Source: Fen-1308 sp035319185
Lineage (GTDB): Bacteria; Nitrospirota; Thermodesulfovibrionia; Thermodesulfovibrionales; Dissulfurispiraceae
NCBI GenBank assembly: GCA_035319185.1
Contig: DATHDF010000007.1
Span: 1-24,459 of the forward strand
DNA: 24,459 bases
Direction: 5' to 3'
In this document: positions 1-7,205 of the stretch, in pieces
How the letters are laid out: each line of letters starts with the position of its first letter
Numbering within the stretch: the stretch's first letter is position 1
Program-made: the position numbers and the translations under genes
The notes under the pieces: generated by a model
Database searches by the model: none
Told to the model about the DNA's origin: nothing
Seen by the model: only the letters and a program-made list of their open reading frames with translations

Positions 1-2
1 AA

Positions 3-611
3 CCATTTGAGTCCGCCGAGCACGTGGCTGCTGCAGAATCCGGTAAAACGAAGTCTTTTGATGAGGAACTGCAGGAGAGCATCGAGAAGTTGGATGAAAA
101 AGGTCTTCTTGAACCCGAAAAATCTGAGGAAGCGGCGCCTGAATTGAGCTCTCATGAGATAGCGCCGCAGGACGATATTTCCATTGATGAGATATCAAAA
201 ATGGTTAAAGAGGCCATGACAGCTCCTGAAGAGCATATGCCGGCGGAACCCGTCGAGCATTTATACAGCGCAGCAGTTCCAGTAGAACATCATGAGCTTG
301 CACCAGCGGCCCCTGTGATCGTTTCGCATGAGGAAGCCAGGCCGGCAGCAGCGATCTCCAGGGAGGAAATCAACGCTGCAGTTATGGAAAGCATAAGCTC
401 AATACTGCCGTCTGTAGTCCGGGAGTCTGTGGACCGGGCAGTGACTGATACAGTGCCCAATCTGCTTGAAGAGGCGTTAAGGCAAACTATCAACGAGATG
501 TCAGGCCATATCCGTAGCGCGATCAACGACGAGATCAAAAAGGTTGTGCCGGGCCTCGCAGACGCAATAATAAAGCGGGAAATAGAGAAAATCACCTCCG
601 AGCTTACATAA
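3..611 (+). CDS. C-terminal tail of a probable response-regulator-like protein (5' end outside window)
   Basis: The reading frame is open to the left edge, so the gene is truncated there and the GTG at 24 need not be its start. The first visible residues are PFESAE, preceded by two bases 'aa' compatible with a Lys codon. This matches the conserved Lys-Pro-Phe near the end of CheY-like receiver domains, which suggests that a receiver domain lies just outside the window. The visible 200 residues are an acidic, Ala/Pro/Glu-rich linker (about residues 10-110 from the GTG) followed by amphipathic helical repeats rich in Ile, Val, Arg and Glu (about 115-195). There is no catalytic motif and no membrane segment. 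It ends 74 bases before valS. The receiver assignment rests on four to six residues and is an inference. The coding status is well supported by the long open frame and even codon use. Confidence 0.7.
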   Translation, partial: PFESAEHVAAAESGKTKSFDEELQESIEKLDEKGLLEPEKSEEAAPELSSHEIAPQDDISIDEISKMVKEAMTAPEEHMPAEPVEHLYSAAVPVEHHELAPAAPVIVSHEEARPAAAISREEINAAVMESISSILPSVVRESVDRAVTDTVPNLLEEALRQTINEMSGHIRSAINDEIKKVVPGLADAIIKREIEKITSELT

Positions 612-685
612 CGGGACCGGCCTGAGTTACCCGCTGCTTTTGCCGATACCTTCCTATTGCAAAATTGATTAATTATGGGAATATG

Positions 686-3502
686 ATGGAATTGAAGAAA
701 AGCTACAGTCCTGAAGATATTGAAGACAAGTGGTATGAATACTGGGAACGAAACGGCTACTTCAAGCCAGATGACAACGCAGAAGGAGCACCTTTCAGCA
801 TAGTCATACCACCGCCAAATGTGACTGGGTCGCTCCATATGGGGCATGCGCTGAATGCTACGCTCCAGGACGTCCTTGCAAGATGGAACCGCCTTAGGGG
901 ACGTAAGGTCCTGTGGCTCCCGGGAACCGACCATGCGGGAATTGCGACCCAGAATGTGGTTGAGCGGGAATTGTCAAAAGATGGTCTCGACCGTCATCGA
1001 ATAGGTCGTGACGCGTTCATAGAACGGGTCTGGAAATGGAAGGCAGAGTACGGCGGAAGGATCATCCACCAGCTGAAGAAGATAGGCGCCTCCTGTGACT
1101 GGTCCCGTGAGAGATTCACGCTTGACGATGGGTTGTCCCGTGCCGTACGGGAGGTCTTTGTCCGGCTGTTTGAAGAAGGCCTTATTTACCGCGACAGCCG
1201 TTTGATAAACTGGTGCCCCAGATGCCATACGGCGCTGTCTGATCTTGAAGTTGAATATGAGGAACTTGACGGCAAGCTCTATTACATAAAATATCCGCTT
1301 GGCGACGGCGCTCATTTTTTGACCGTTGCGACTACCAGGCCTGAAACGATGCTTGGGGATACTGCCGTGGCTGTCCATCCCGAGGATGAGCGATATCGCC
1401 GTTTCGTCGGTAAAGATGTCAGTCTTCCGTTGACCGGAAGAAGTATCCCGGTAATAGCAGATGTGATGGTCGATCCCACCTTCGGCACCGGCGCGGTTAA
1501 AGTGACGCCTGCACACGACTTTAATGACGAGGCCACCGGAAAACGGCACAACCTGCAGTCTATAAGTGTAATTGCCGAAGACGGACGCATGGGACTCGAC
1601 GCCGGAGAGCGGTATGCAGGGCTGGACCGGTACGCCTGCCGTAAGCAGGTGCTCGAAGACCTTAAGGCGCTCGACCTGCTGGAAGGCGAAAAGAAGCACA
1701 GGCATGCTGTCGGCCATTGCTATCGCTGCAAAACTATTATCGAGCCGCTGCTCACCATTCAGTGGTATGTGAGGACCGAAACCCTGGCTGCGGAGGCTGT
1801 TGATGCTGTCAGGGAGAAGAGGATCAGCCTGGTTCCGGACTCATGGGAAAATAACTATTTTGCATGGATGCGGGAAATAAGGGACTGGTGCATATCCCGG
1901 CAAATATGGTGGGGACACCGCATTCCGGTATGGTACTGCACTGACTGCAAGACCGCTGACGGAACCCCGAACGGCAGCCTGATAGAACATATCTTCTTCG
2001 AGCCGGTAAAGTTGTCCGGTGGCAACACGGTGCATTCGGGCACGTATGCTGAGCTGAGAACGCTAGGCCTGTCCAGAAAAGATATAATCGACAATTCCAA
2101 GATTGTCCACATCCACCGCAGTGTCTCGCCGGTATGCAGCCGCGCCGATCTCGAATCATGTCCTCATTGCGGCGGAGATGTAATCCGTGATCCGGATGTT
2201 CTAGACACGTGGTTCTCTTCCGCATTGTGGCCGTTCTCAACGCTGGGCTGGCCTGAAAAGACGGCGGACCTCAAGATTTTCTATCCGACCAGCGTGCTTG
2301 TTACCGGCTTCGACATACTTTTCTTCTGGGTTGCGCGGATGATCATGATGGGGCTGAAGTTCATGGACGATGTGCCGTTCAGGGATGTTTACATACATGC
2401 ACTCGTCAGGGATGCAAAAGGCCAAAAGATGAGCAAATCCAAAGGCAACGTCATAGATCCTCTCGTCATGACAGGCAAGTACGGAGCGGATGCGTTCAGA
2501 TTTTCGCTTGCCGCTTTTGCGGCGCAGGGCCGTGACGTGCGCTTTTCAGAAGAACGTGTGGAAGGATATCGCCATTTCATAAACAAGCTGTGGAATGCCT
2601 CTAAGTTTATCCTCACTTATAAGAAGTCGTGGACCGGGCGGAGCGCGGCTGTGGGTGACCCAGTCCTGGATCTCGGCAGCCGCTGGATATTGAGCAGGCT
2701 TGCACAGGCTACGGACGAGATGCACAGGAATATTGAGAATTTCAGATTCAACGACGCTGCCAACAGCGTATATCAATTTCTGTGGCACGAGTTCTGCGAC
2801 TGGTACATCGAGATGTCGAAGCCGATCTTGTATGGTGAGGAAACCGCGGAAAGGGAAGCGGTAATAAATTGTCTTTATTTTGTCTTTGAAAAAGTGCTGC
2901 AGCTGCTTCATCCCTTTATGCCGTTTGTGACCGAGGAGCTCTGGCATTCCATGCTCGACAAGGATAAGAGCATTATGCTGTCGCATTATGATGCAGGGCT
3001 GGTGCGGGATTTTGATGCCGAACAGAAGATGGGTCATCTTATCGACGCCGTGACAGGCATCCGGAGCATCAGGGGAGAACTGAACATATCGCCCTCTGTA
3101 GAGTTACATGCCGACATCAAAACCATGCAGGTTGATGTTGAAAGCATATTGAAGGACAACGGCGAGACCTTCAGGAAGATGGCCAGATGCAAAGACTTCA
3201 ATGTGGGGCCGGCAATAAAGAAGCCCAAGGGCTCAGCTGTTTCCGTCAGAAACGGAATGGAAATATATATTCCGATGGAGGGACTACTTGACGTTGTGTC
3301 GGAAATAGCTCGGCTTGAGAAAGAGGTTGCGAAGCTTGAGAGCTCCATGGCGTTTATCAACAAGAAACTGCAGAATGACGATTTCATTAACAATGCGCCG
3401 AGAGATGTCGTCGACAAGGAGCGGGCCAAGTTTGACGACCTCGTGCAAAGGGAGCAGAAGATGGCCGAAAATCTGACGCTTCTGCGTTCGATCGACCGAT
3501 AG
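686..3502 (+). CDS. valS: Valyl-tRNA synthetase
   Basis: Class I aminoacyl-tRNA synthetase that charges tRNA-Val with valine in the cytoplasm. Numbered from ATG 686 (938 aa), the HIGH-type signature HMGH is at residues 51-54 within PPPNVTGSLHMGH, and KMSKS is at 581-585. Between them is the CP1 editing domain (TTRPETMLGDTAVAVHP), which removes mischarged threonine. Paired CxxC motifs (CPRC, CYRC, CTDC, CPHC) suggest bound zinc. An anticodon-binding domain follows, and the C-terminal 70 residues form the charged coiled coil typical of ValRS. An earlier TTG at 665 is in frame, but ATG 686 has GGGA six bases upstream and begins MELKK like other family members. Length is normal. The gap from the preceding gene has no clear promoter. 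Confidence 0.97.
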   Translation: MELKKSYSPEDIEDKWYEYWERNGYFKPDDNAEGAPFSIVIPPPNVTGSLHMGHALNATLQDVLARWNRLRGRKVLWLPGTDHAGIATQNVVERELSKDGLDRHRIGRDAFIERVWKWKAEYGGRIIHQLKKIGASCDWSRERFTLDDGLSRAVREVFVRLFEEGLIYRDSRLINWCPRCHTALSDLEVEYEELDGKLYYIKYPLGDGAHFLTVATTRPETMLGDTAVAVHPEDERYRRFVGKDVSLPLTGRSIPVIADVMVDPTFGTGAVKVTPAHDFNDEATGKRHNLQSISVIAEDGRMGLDAGERYAGLDRYACRKQVLEDLKALDLLEGEKKHRHAVGHCYRCKTIIEPLLTIQWYVRTETLAAEAVDAVREKRISLVPDSWENNYFAWMREIRDWCISRQIWWGHRIPVWYCTDCKTADGTPNGSLIEHIFFEPVKLSGGNTVHSGTYAELRTLGLSRKDIIDNSKIVHIHRSVSPVCSRADLESCPHCGGDVIRDPDVLDTWFSSALWPFSTLGWPEKTADLKIFYPTSVLVTGFDILFFWVARMIMMGLKFMDDVPFRDVYIHALVRDAKGQKMSKSKGNVIDPLVMTGKYGADAFRFSLAAFAAQGRDVRFSEERVEGYRHFINKLWNASKFILTYKKSWTGRSAAVGDPVLDLGSRWILSRLAQATDEMHRNIENFRFNDAANSVYQFLWHEFCDWYIEMSKPILYGEETAEREAVINCLYFVFEKVLQLLHPFMPFVTEELWHSMLDKDKSIMLSHYDAGLVRDFDAEQKMGHLIDAVTGIRSIRGELNISPSVELHADIKTMQVDVESILKDNGETFRKMARCKDFNVGPAIKKPKGSAVSVRNGMEIYIPMEGLLDVVSEIARLEKEVAKLESSMAFINKKLQNDDFINNAPRDVVDKERAKFDDLVQREQKMAENLTLLRSIDR

Positions 3503-3517
3503 CAAAGGGGGCATTCG

Positions 3518-4000
3518 ATGGAAAAGAATATTATGGAAATGGAAGACAGGGACCTGGACTTCATAGAAGCTGAATTCATTAAGGTCCGGCATAGCACGAT
3601 CAAGTCAGTTGAAGGCGGGCATATCGAATTGCAGCAGGTCGGGTCGCTCAGCATTGACGGCGAGCGCGTAGAGGTGACTCAGGGCGCAGCGGTGATGATG
3701 AGAGGCACCAGCCTCTCGCTGAACCAAAGCATCGGGCTGGTGGCGGCGGGGGGCGAGACCAACCTTAATTTTTCAGCGGCGCCGATAGCCGTAGCAGCCG
3801 GTGATGCCGCTGCCAACAGGAGCGCTGTAGGAATTCTGGCTGCCCGGGAGATCAACTCCAATAACAGCTCTTCCATTCTCATGATAGGCAGAAACATTAA
3901 TGGCAATGTGACAACCCTTCTCGACTGGCGTTCGGCCCTTGCCGTGGGCGCTGTGGCAGGCGGGATATTCGGACTTTTTTCCCTTTTCAGGAAAAAATAG
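3518..4000 (+). CDS. Small repetitive, probably beta-helical protein with C-terminal membrane anchor; function unknown
   Basis: 160 aa starting at ATG 3518, with a strong purine-rich ribosome site (AAAGGGGG, 3505-3511), 15 bases after valS. After a polar N-terminus (about 1-25), residues 25-130 consist of short alternating hydrophobic/polar stretches rich in Gly, Ala, Ser and Asn (for example GGHIELQQVGSLSIDG, INSNNSSSILMIGRNINGN). Such patterning suggests successive turns of a beta-solenoid, similar in style to bactofilins. The C-terminus has a hydrophobic Ala/Gly-rich helix (about 137-156) followed by RKK, so it looks tail-anchored with most of the protein in the cytoplasm. There are no cysteines and no catalytic motif. 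It resembles uncharacterised short proteins of this pattern in other bacteria, but I cannot name a family or function. Its position between valS and nadC gives no functional clue. Confidence 0.85.
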   Translation: MEKNIMEMEDRDLDFIEAEFIKVRHSTIKSVEGGHIELQQVGSLSIDGERVEVTQGAAVMMRGTSLSLNQSIGLVAAGGETNLNFSAAPIAVAAGDAAANRSAVGILAAREINSNNSSSILMIGRNINGNVTTLLDWRSALAVGAVAGGIFGLFSLFRKK

Positions 4001-4033
4001 GCCTGTTTCATCAGGCAGCTGAGAGTTGTATTA

Positions 4034-4879
4034 ATGTTTTCCAGTTCTATAGAGTTCATCCGCGCCGCGCTCGCTGAAGACATCGGGCATGGCGATATCA
4101 CATCTTCGCTGGTAATCGGCACTGAGATTGCCGGGGCCGATGTTATCGCAAAAGAGGATTTCATCCTGGCAGGTATGCCGTTTGTGAAAGAAGTCTTTGA
4201 GATCGTAGACCCCGAAGTTTCGATAAGTATAAATATCAGCGAAGGCAGTCGTGTAAAAAAAGGCGATGTTTTGGCGCGCATCGAGGGAAGGGCCAGGAGT
4301 CTTCTTGCCGGAGAGCGCGTTGCCTTAAATATTCTTCAGCATCTTTCCGGTATTGCGACGGCTGCCTGCGCGTTTACCGATAGGGTTAAGGACTTGCCCG
4401 TGAGGATAGTGGACACCCGTAAAACAAAGCCCTGCATGCGGGCAATGGAAAAATACGCTGTGAGAATCGGCGGTGCTTTTAATCACAGGTTCGGGCTGTA
4501 CGACGGCATCCTGATTAAGGACAATCATATAGACATTGCTGGTGGTGTCAGGGAGGCTGTAAGTCGCGCTAAACAGGGCCATCATCTGCTCAGGATAGAG
4601 GTCGAGGTAAGGAATCTGGATGAAATGCGCGAAGCAATGGAGTCAGGGGCCGACGTAATCATGCTCGACAATATGGATCCGGCAGAGATGAAGAAGGCTG
4701 TACACGCAATTCGTGCACACGACAAAAAGATACTGATAGAGGCATCCGGCAATGTAAGGCCTGAGAATGTAAGGGACATTGCTGAAAGCGGGGTGGATAT
4801 CATCTCCGTCGGCGCCATTACCCATTCTGCGAGGGCGGTAGACATCAGCATGAAGATTTTGAGTGTCCGGAAACACTGA
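4034..4879 (+). CDS. nadC: Nicotinate-nucleotide pyrophosphorylase (carboxylating), quinolinate phosphoribosyltransferase
   Basis: Converts quinolinate and PRPP to nicotinate mononucleotide, CO2 and PPi in de novo NAD synthesis. At 281 aa the length is normal. Visible family motifs are EDIGHGDITS near the N-terminus, the substrate-binding TRKTKPCMRAMEKYAV with GGAFNHRFGLYDGILIKDNHI, the metal/PRPP-binding IEVEV and VIMLDN, and IEASGNV plus VDIISVGAITHS at the C-terminal end of the barrel. Start ATG 4034 gives MFSSSIEFIRAALAEDIG, a typical N-terminus. The ribosome site is weak (GAGAG about 8 bases upstream). It follows the small anchored protein by 33 bases and may be cotranscribed with it. 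No nadA or nadB is in the window. Confidence 0.96.
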   Translation: MFSSSIEFIRAALAEDIGHGDITSSLVIGTEIAGADVIAKEDFILAGMPFVKEVFEIVDPEVSISINISEGSRVKKGDVLARIEGRARSLLAGERVALNILQHLSGIATAACAFTDRVKDLPVRIVDTRKTKPCMRAMEKYAVRIGGAFNHRFGLYDGILIKDNHIDIAGGVREAVSRAKQGHHLLRIEVEVRNLDEMREAMESGADVIMLDNMDPAEMKKAVHAIRAHDKKILIEASGNVRPENVRDIAESGVDIISVGAITHSARAVDISMKILSVRKH

Positions 4880-4946
4880 TGTCAAAGTGATGAGATAAGT
4901 CACCTTCGTAGTCGTCTGGGTTCGCTATGTTTTCGAAGGGGGAAAA

Positions 4947-5975
4947 ATGTCAGGACTGACCTATAAGAAGGCCGGCGTCGATATCGACGAGGGCGACCGT
5001 TTTGTGCGGATGATATCGCCACTGGTCAAAAAGACCTTCAGGCCCGAAGTGATGACCGACATAGGGTCATTCGGAGGACTGTTCGCTTTAAAGAAATACA
5101 GGAACCCGGTGCTTGTCAGCGGAACGGACGGCGTGGGCACAAAGCTCAAGATCGCATTTATGTTGAATCGGCATGACAGCGTCGGCATCGACCTCGTTGC
5201 GATGTGTGTTAACGATATCCTTACCTCCGGGGCTGAGCCGCTATTTTTCCTGGATTATTTTGCGACCGGAAAGCTCCATGCCGACAGGGCGAAAGATGTG
5301 GTCAAGGGCATTGCCAAAGGCTGCAAAGAGGCGGGTTGCGCCCTCATCGGAGGTGAGACAGCAGAGATGCCGGGCTTCTACGAAAAGGATGAATATGACC
5401 TGGCCGGTTTTGCAGTCGGCGTCGCAGAGAAGAACCGCATCATAGACGGCTCTGCAATCAGGGAGGGAGATGCGATTATAGGGCTTTCATCGAGCGGCCT
5501 TCACAGCAACGGCTACTCGCTTGCCCGCAAGGTCTTCTTCGAAAAACGGAAACTCAAGATAGGCACTGTTATTTCCGAACTCGGCTCGACAATAGGGGAT
5601 GAACTGATCAGGCCAACCCGCATATACGTCAACGCGTTTAAGGCGTTAAGAGAGCAGCTGACGATAAAGGGAATGGCCCATATCACTGGCGGCGGCATAC
5701 CCGGAAACCTGCCCAGAATTTTCAGAGGAAAATTTTCCGCAGTCATTCATGAAGGATCATGGCCTGTCCCGCCGGTGTTCAGTCTTATCGGGGAATTGGG
5801 AGGAGTTCCGGACCCCGACATGAAAAGGACGTTCAACATGGGCATCGGATATGTTATAGTACTGGGAAAGAACAAGGCTGTCCCTGCCATAGACTTGCTT
5901 AAAAAAGCCGGCTATCCTGCTTATCTGATCGGATTTATCGAGAAGGGAGGCAACGAGAAGGTGCGCTATGTATAA
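4947..5975 (+). CDS. purM: Phosphoribosylformylglycinamidine cyclo-ligase (AIR synthetase)
   Basis: ATP-dependent ring closure of FGAM to AIR, the fifth step of purine synthesis, in the cytoplasm. The 342 aa carry PurM signatures in order: SGTDGVGTKLKIA (nucleotide/phosphate binding), GIDLVAMCVNDILTSGAEPLFFLDY, ALIGGETAEMPGFY, YDLAGFAVGVAE, GLSSSGLHSNGYSLAR and AHITGGGIPGNLPR. Length and domain order are standard. Start ATG 4947 has a very strong ribosome site, AAGGGGG at 4936-4942. Its stop codon lies inside the start region of the M23 peptidase gene (overlap 5968-5975), implying coupled translation although the functions are unrelated. purN, the common partner, is absent from the window. 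Confidence 0.97.
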   Translation: MSGLTYKKAGVDIDEGDRFVRMISPLVKKTFRPEVMTDIGSFGGLFALKKYRNPVLVSGTDGVGTKLKIAFMLNRHDSVGIDLVAMCVNDILTSGAEPLFFLDYFATGKLHADRAKDVVKGIAKGCKEAGCALIGGETAEMPGFYEKDEYDLAGFAVGVAEKNRIIDGSAIREGDAIIGLSSSGLHSNGYSLARKVFFEKRKLKIGTVISELGSTIGDELIRPTRIYVNAFKALREQLTIKGMAHITGGGIPGNLPRIFRGKFSAVIHEGSWPVPPVFSLIGELGGVPDPDMKRTFNMGIGYVIVLGKNKAVPAIDLLKKAGYPAYLIGFIEKGGNEKVRYV

Positions 5976-6834
5976 GATCAAGTGGTTTGTCAAAAAAATG
6001 TTCACCCCGGTATCGATCATGATGGTGCCTCATGACAGCAAAAAGACGATAAACGTGAAGGTCCCGTCCATCGGCATCGTGCTCTCGATACTGCTGTGGA
6101 TGGTTGGATCGATCTATGTTGTATCAATCGCCATCGATGCCTTTGAATACCAGCGTATGAAAAACTCGCTGGATTATTATGCAGCCCAGTTCACTGAAAT
6201 GAAGTCCACGATGGTAATGCTCAAACAGGCAGAGGCGCAGTTCAAGGGTCTACTGTCGCGCGGGGGCAAAAAGGAAATACTGGAGAATATCGGTCAGAAC
6301 CAGGTTGAAGCCGATACCGGTTCGATAGATATGGAAGCCCTAAAGGAGCAGATGCGCAAAAGCGCGGAGTCCGTAACTGCTGTTCAGGAATTTCTGAAAG
6401 AACAGCGAGATGCCTATTTGTCGACCCCGCACGGCTGGCCTGTGGGCGGTCGTGTAACCTCTCCGTTCGGAGAGAGGGAAGCACCGAACGGAGGCGGTCT
6501 TCAGTTTCATACCGGGATTGATATCTCGGCGCCTAAAGGAACTCCGGTAAAGGCGACAGCAGACGGCATTGTCAGCTTTGCAGGCTGGAACGCCGGAAGC
6601 GGAAAACTGGTAGTGGTCGAACACGGGTTTGGATACTCCACTGCCTATGCCCATAACAGCTCGATTGAGGTTAAGGTAGGCCAGCGTGTGAAGCGCAGTG
6701 AAATAATCTCCTATTCCGGATCGACAGGCAACTCTACCGGCCCGCATGTGCATTATGAAGTATGGCAGCAGGGCAAGGCGGTAAATCCTAAACAGTACCT
6801 GGAGGTAGCGAGTAATGTTTCAGAAAAAAAGTGA
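5968..6834 (+). CDS. Membrane-anchored M23 (LytM-type) peptidoglycan endopeptidase
   Basis: 288 aa. A short cytoplasmic N-terminus is followed by one transmembrane segment (about residues 33-55), a coiled-coil-like periplasmic stretch (about 55-145) and a C-terminal Peptidase_M23 domain (about 153-280). All zinc-site motifs are present: H181xxxD185 (FHTGID) and H260-V-H262 (GPHVHYE), with the additional His of AYAHNS, so the enzyme should be an active cross-link endopeptidase. Its gene overlaps purM upstream and the bactofilin gene downstream by 20 bases. In several bacteria membrane-anchored M23 enzymes are encoded beside bactofilins, which recruit them for localised wall remodelling (for example H. 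pylori Csd1/CcmA). The same pairing here suggests a role in cell shape or local wall synthesis, by inference. The ribosome site GAGAAGG lies 6-7 bases before ATG 5968. Confidence 0.93.
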   Translation: MYKIKWFVKKMFTPVSIMMVPHDSKKTINVKVPSIGIVLSILLWMVGSIYVVSIAIDAFEYQRMKNSLDYYAAQFTEMKSTMVMLKQAEAQFKGLLSRGGKKEILENIGQNQVEADTGSIDMEALKEQMRKSAESVTAVQEFLKEQRDAYLSTPHGWPVGGRVTSPFGEREAPNGGGLQFHTGIDISAPKGTPVKATADGIVSFAGWNAGSGKLVVVEHGFGYSTAYAHNSSIEVKVGQRVKRSEIISYSGSTGNSTGPHVHYEVWQQGKAVNPKQYLEVASNVSEKK

Positions 6835-7192
6835 TAAACTCGAATCTTTCATCGGAATAAATTCGGAGTTCAAGGGCGATATAACGGTGAGCGGCACATT
6901 GAGGATCGACGGAAAGCTGACCGGCAACATCAAAGCGGGTTGGATTGTCGTAGGCGAGCAGGCATTGGTCAAGGGAGACCTGAGCGCCAACGGCATAGTC
7001 GTAGGCGGACGGATCGAAGGCACGCTCAAGGCTGATGATCTCGTAGAGCTTAAACCTTCAGCCCATCTTTATGGAGACATCCAGTCAAAGAAGCTTGTAA
7101 TTGCAGAGGGCGGCGTGTTTATGGGCAGATCGGTTACACAGGGCAGCGACGCTAAGCTTATCGACTTTTCGGGCGAAGCTGCTGCTCAATAA
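6815..7192 (+). CDS. Bactofilin (polymer-forming cytoskeletal protein)
   Basis: 125 aa bactofilin (DUF583, PF04519). Residues about 12-105 show the beta-helix repeat pattern: FKGDITVSGTLRIDGKLTGNI, VGEQALVKGDLSANGIVVGGRIEGTL, LKPSAHLYGDI and LVIAEGGVFMG. Bactofilins polymerise without nucleotides into filaments on the membrane and act as scaffolds for wall enzymes. Short polar tails at both ends are usual. The start ATG 6815 has GGAGG nine bases upstream and lies inside the 3' end of the M23 gene, a 20-base overlap that signals tight coupling of the two products. It most likely positions the neighbouring endopeptidase. Confidence 0.95.
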   Translation: MFQKKSDKLESFIGINSEFKGDITVSGTLRIDGKLTGNIKAGWIVVGEQALVKGDLSANGIVVGGRIEGTLKADDLVELKPSAHLYGDIQSKKLVIAEGGVFMGRSVTQGSDAKLIDFSGEAAAQ

Positions 7193-7205
7193 AGCGTATC
7201 GCCGC

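Noticed and set aside
290..1717. Long minus-strand open frames opposite the start of valS
   Set aside because: They are antisense to clear coding sequence, with compositions typical of shadow frames and no family motif.
4001..4030. GCCTG/CAGGC hairpin between the anchored protein and nadC as a terminator
   Set aside because: The stem is only five pairs and no T run follows.
7101..7205. N-terminal extension of MoeA-PBP overlapping the bactofilin gene
   Set aside because: The extra residues are Arg/Leu/Ala-rich translation of the bactofilin gene in another frame. The protein aligns with MoeA starts from ATG 7206.
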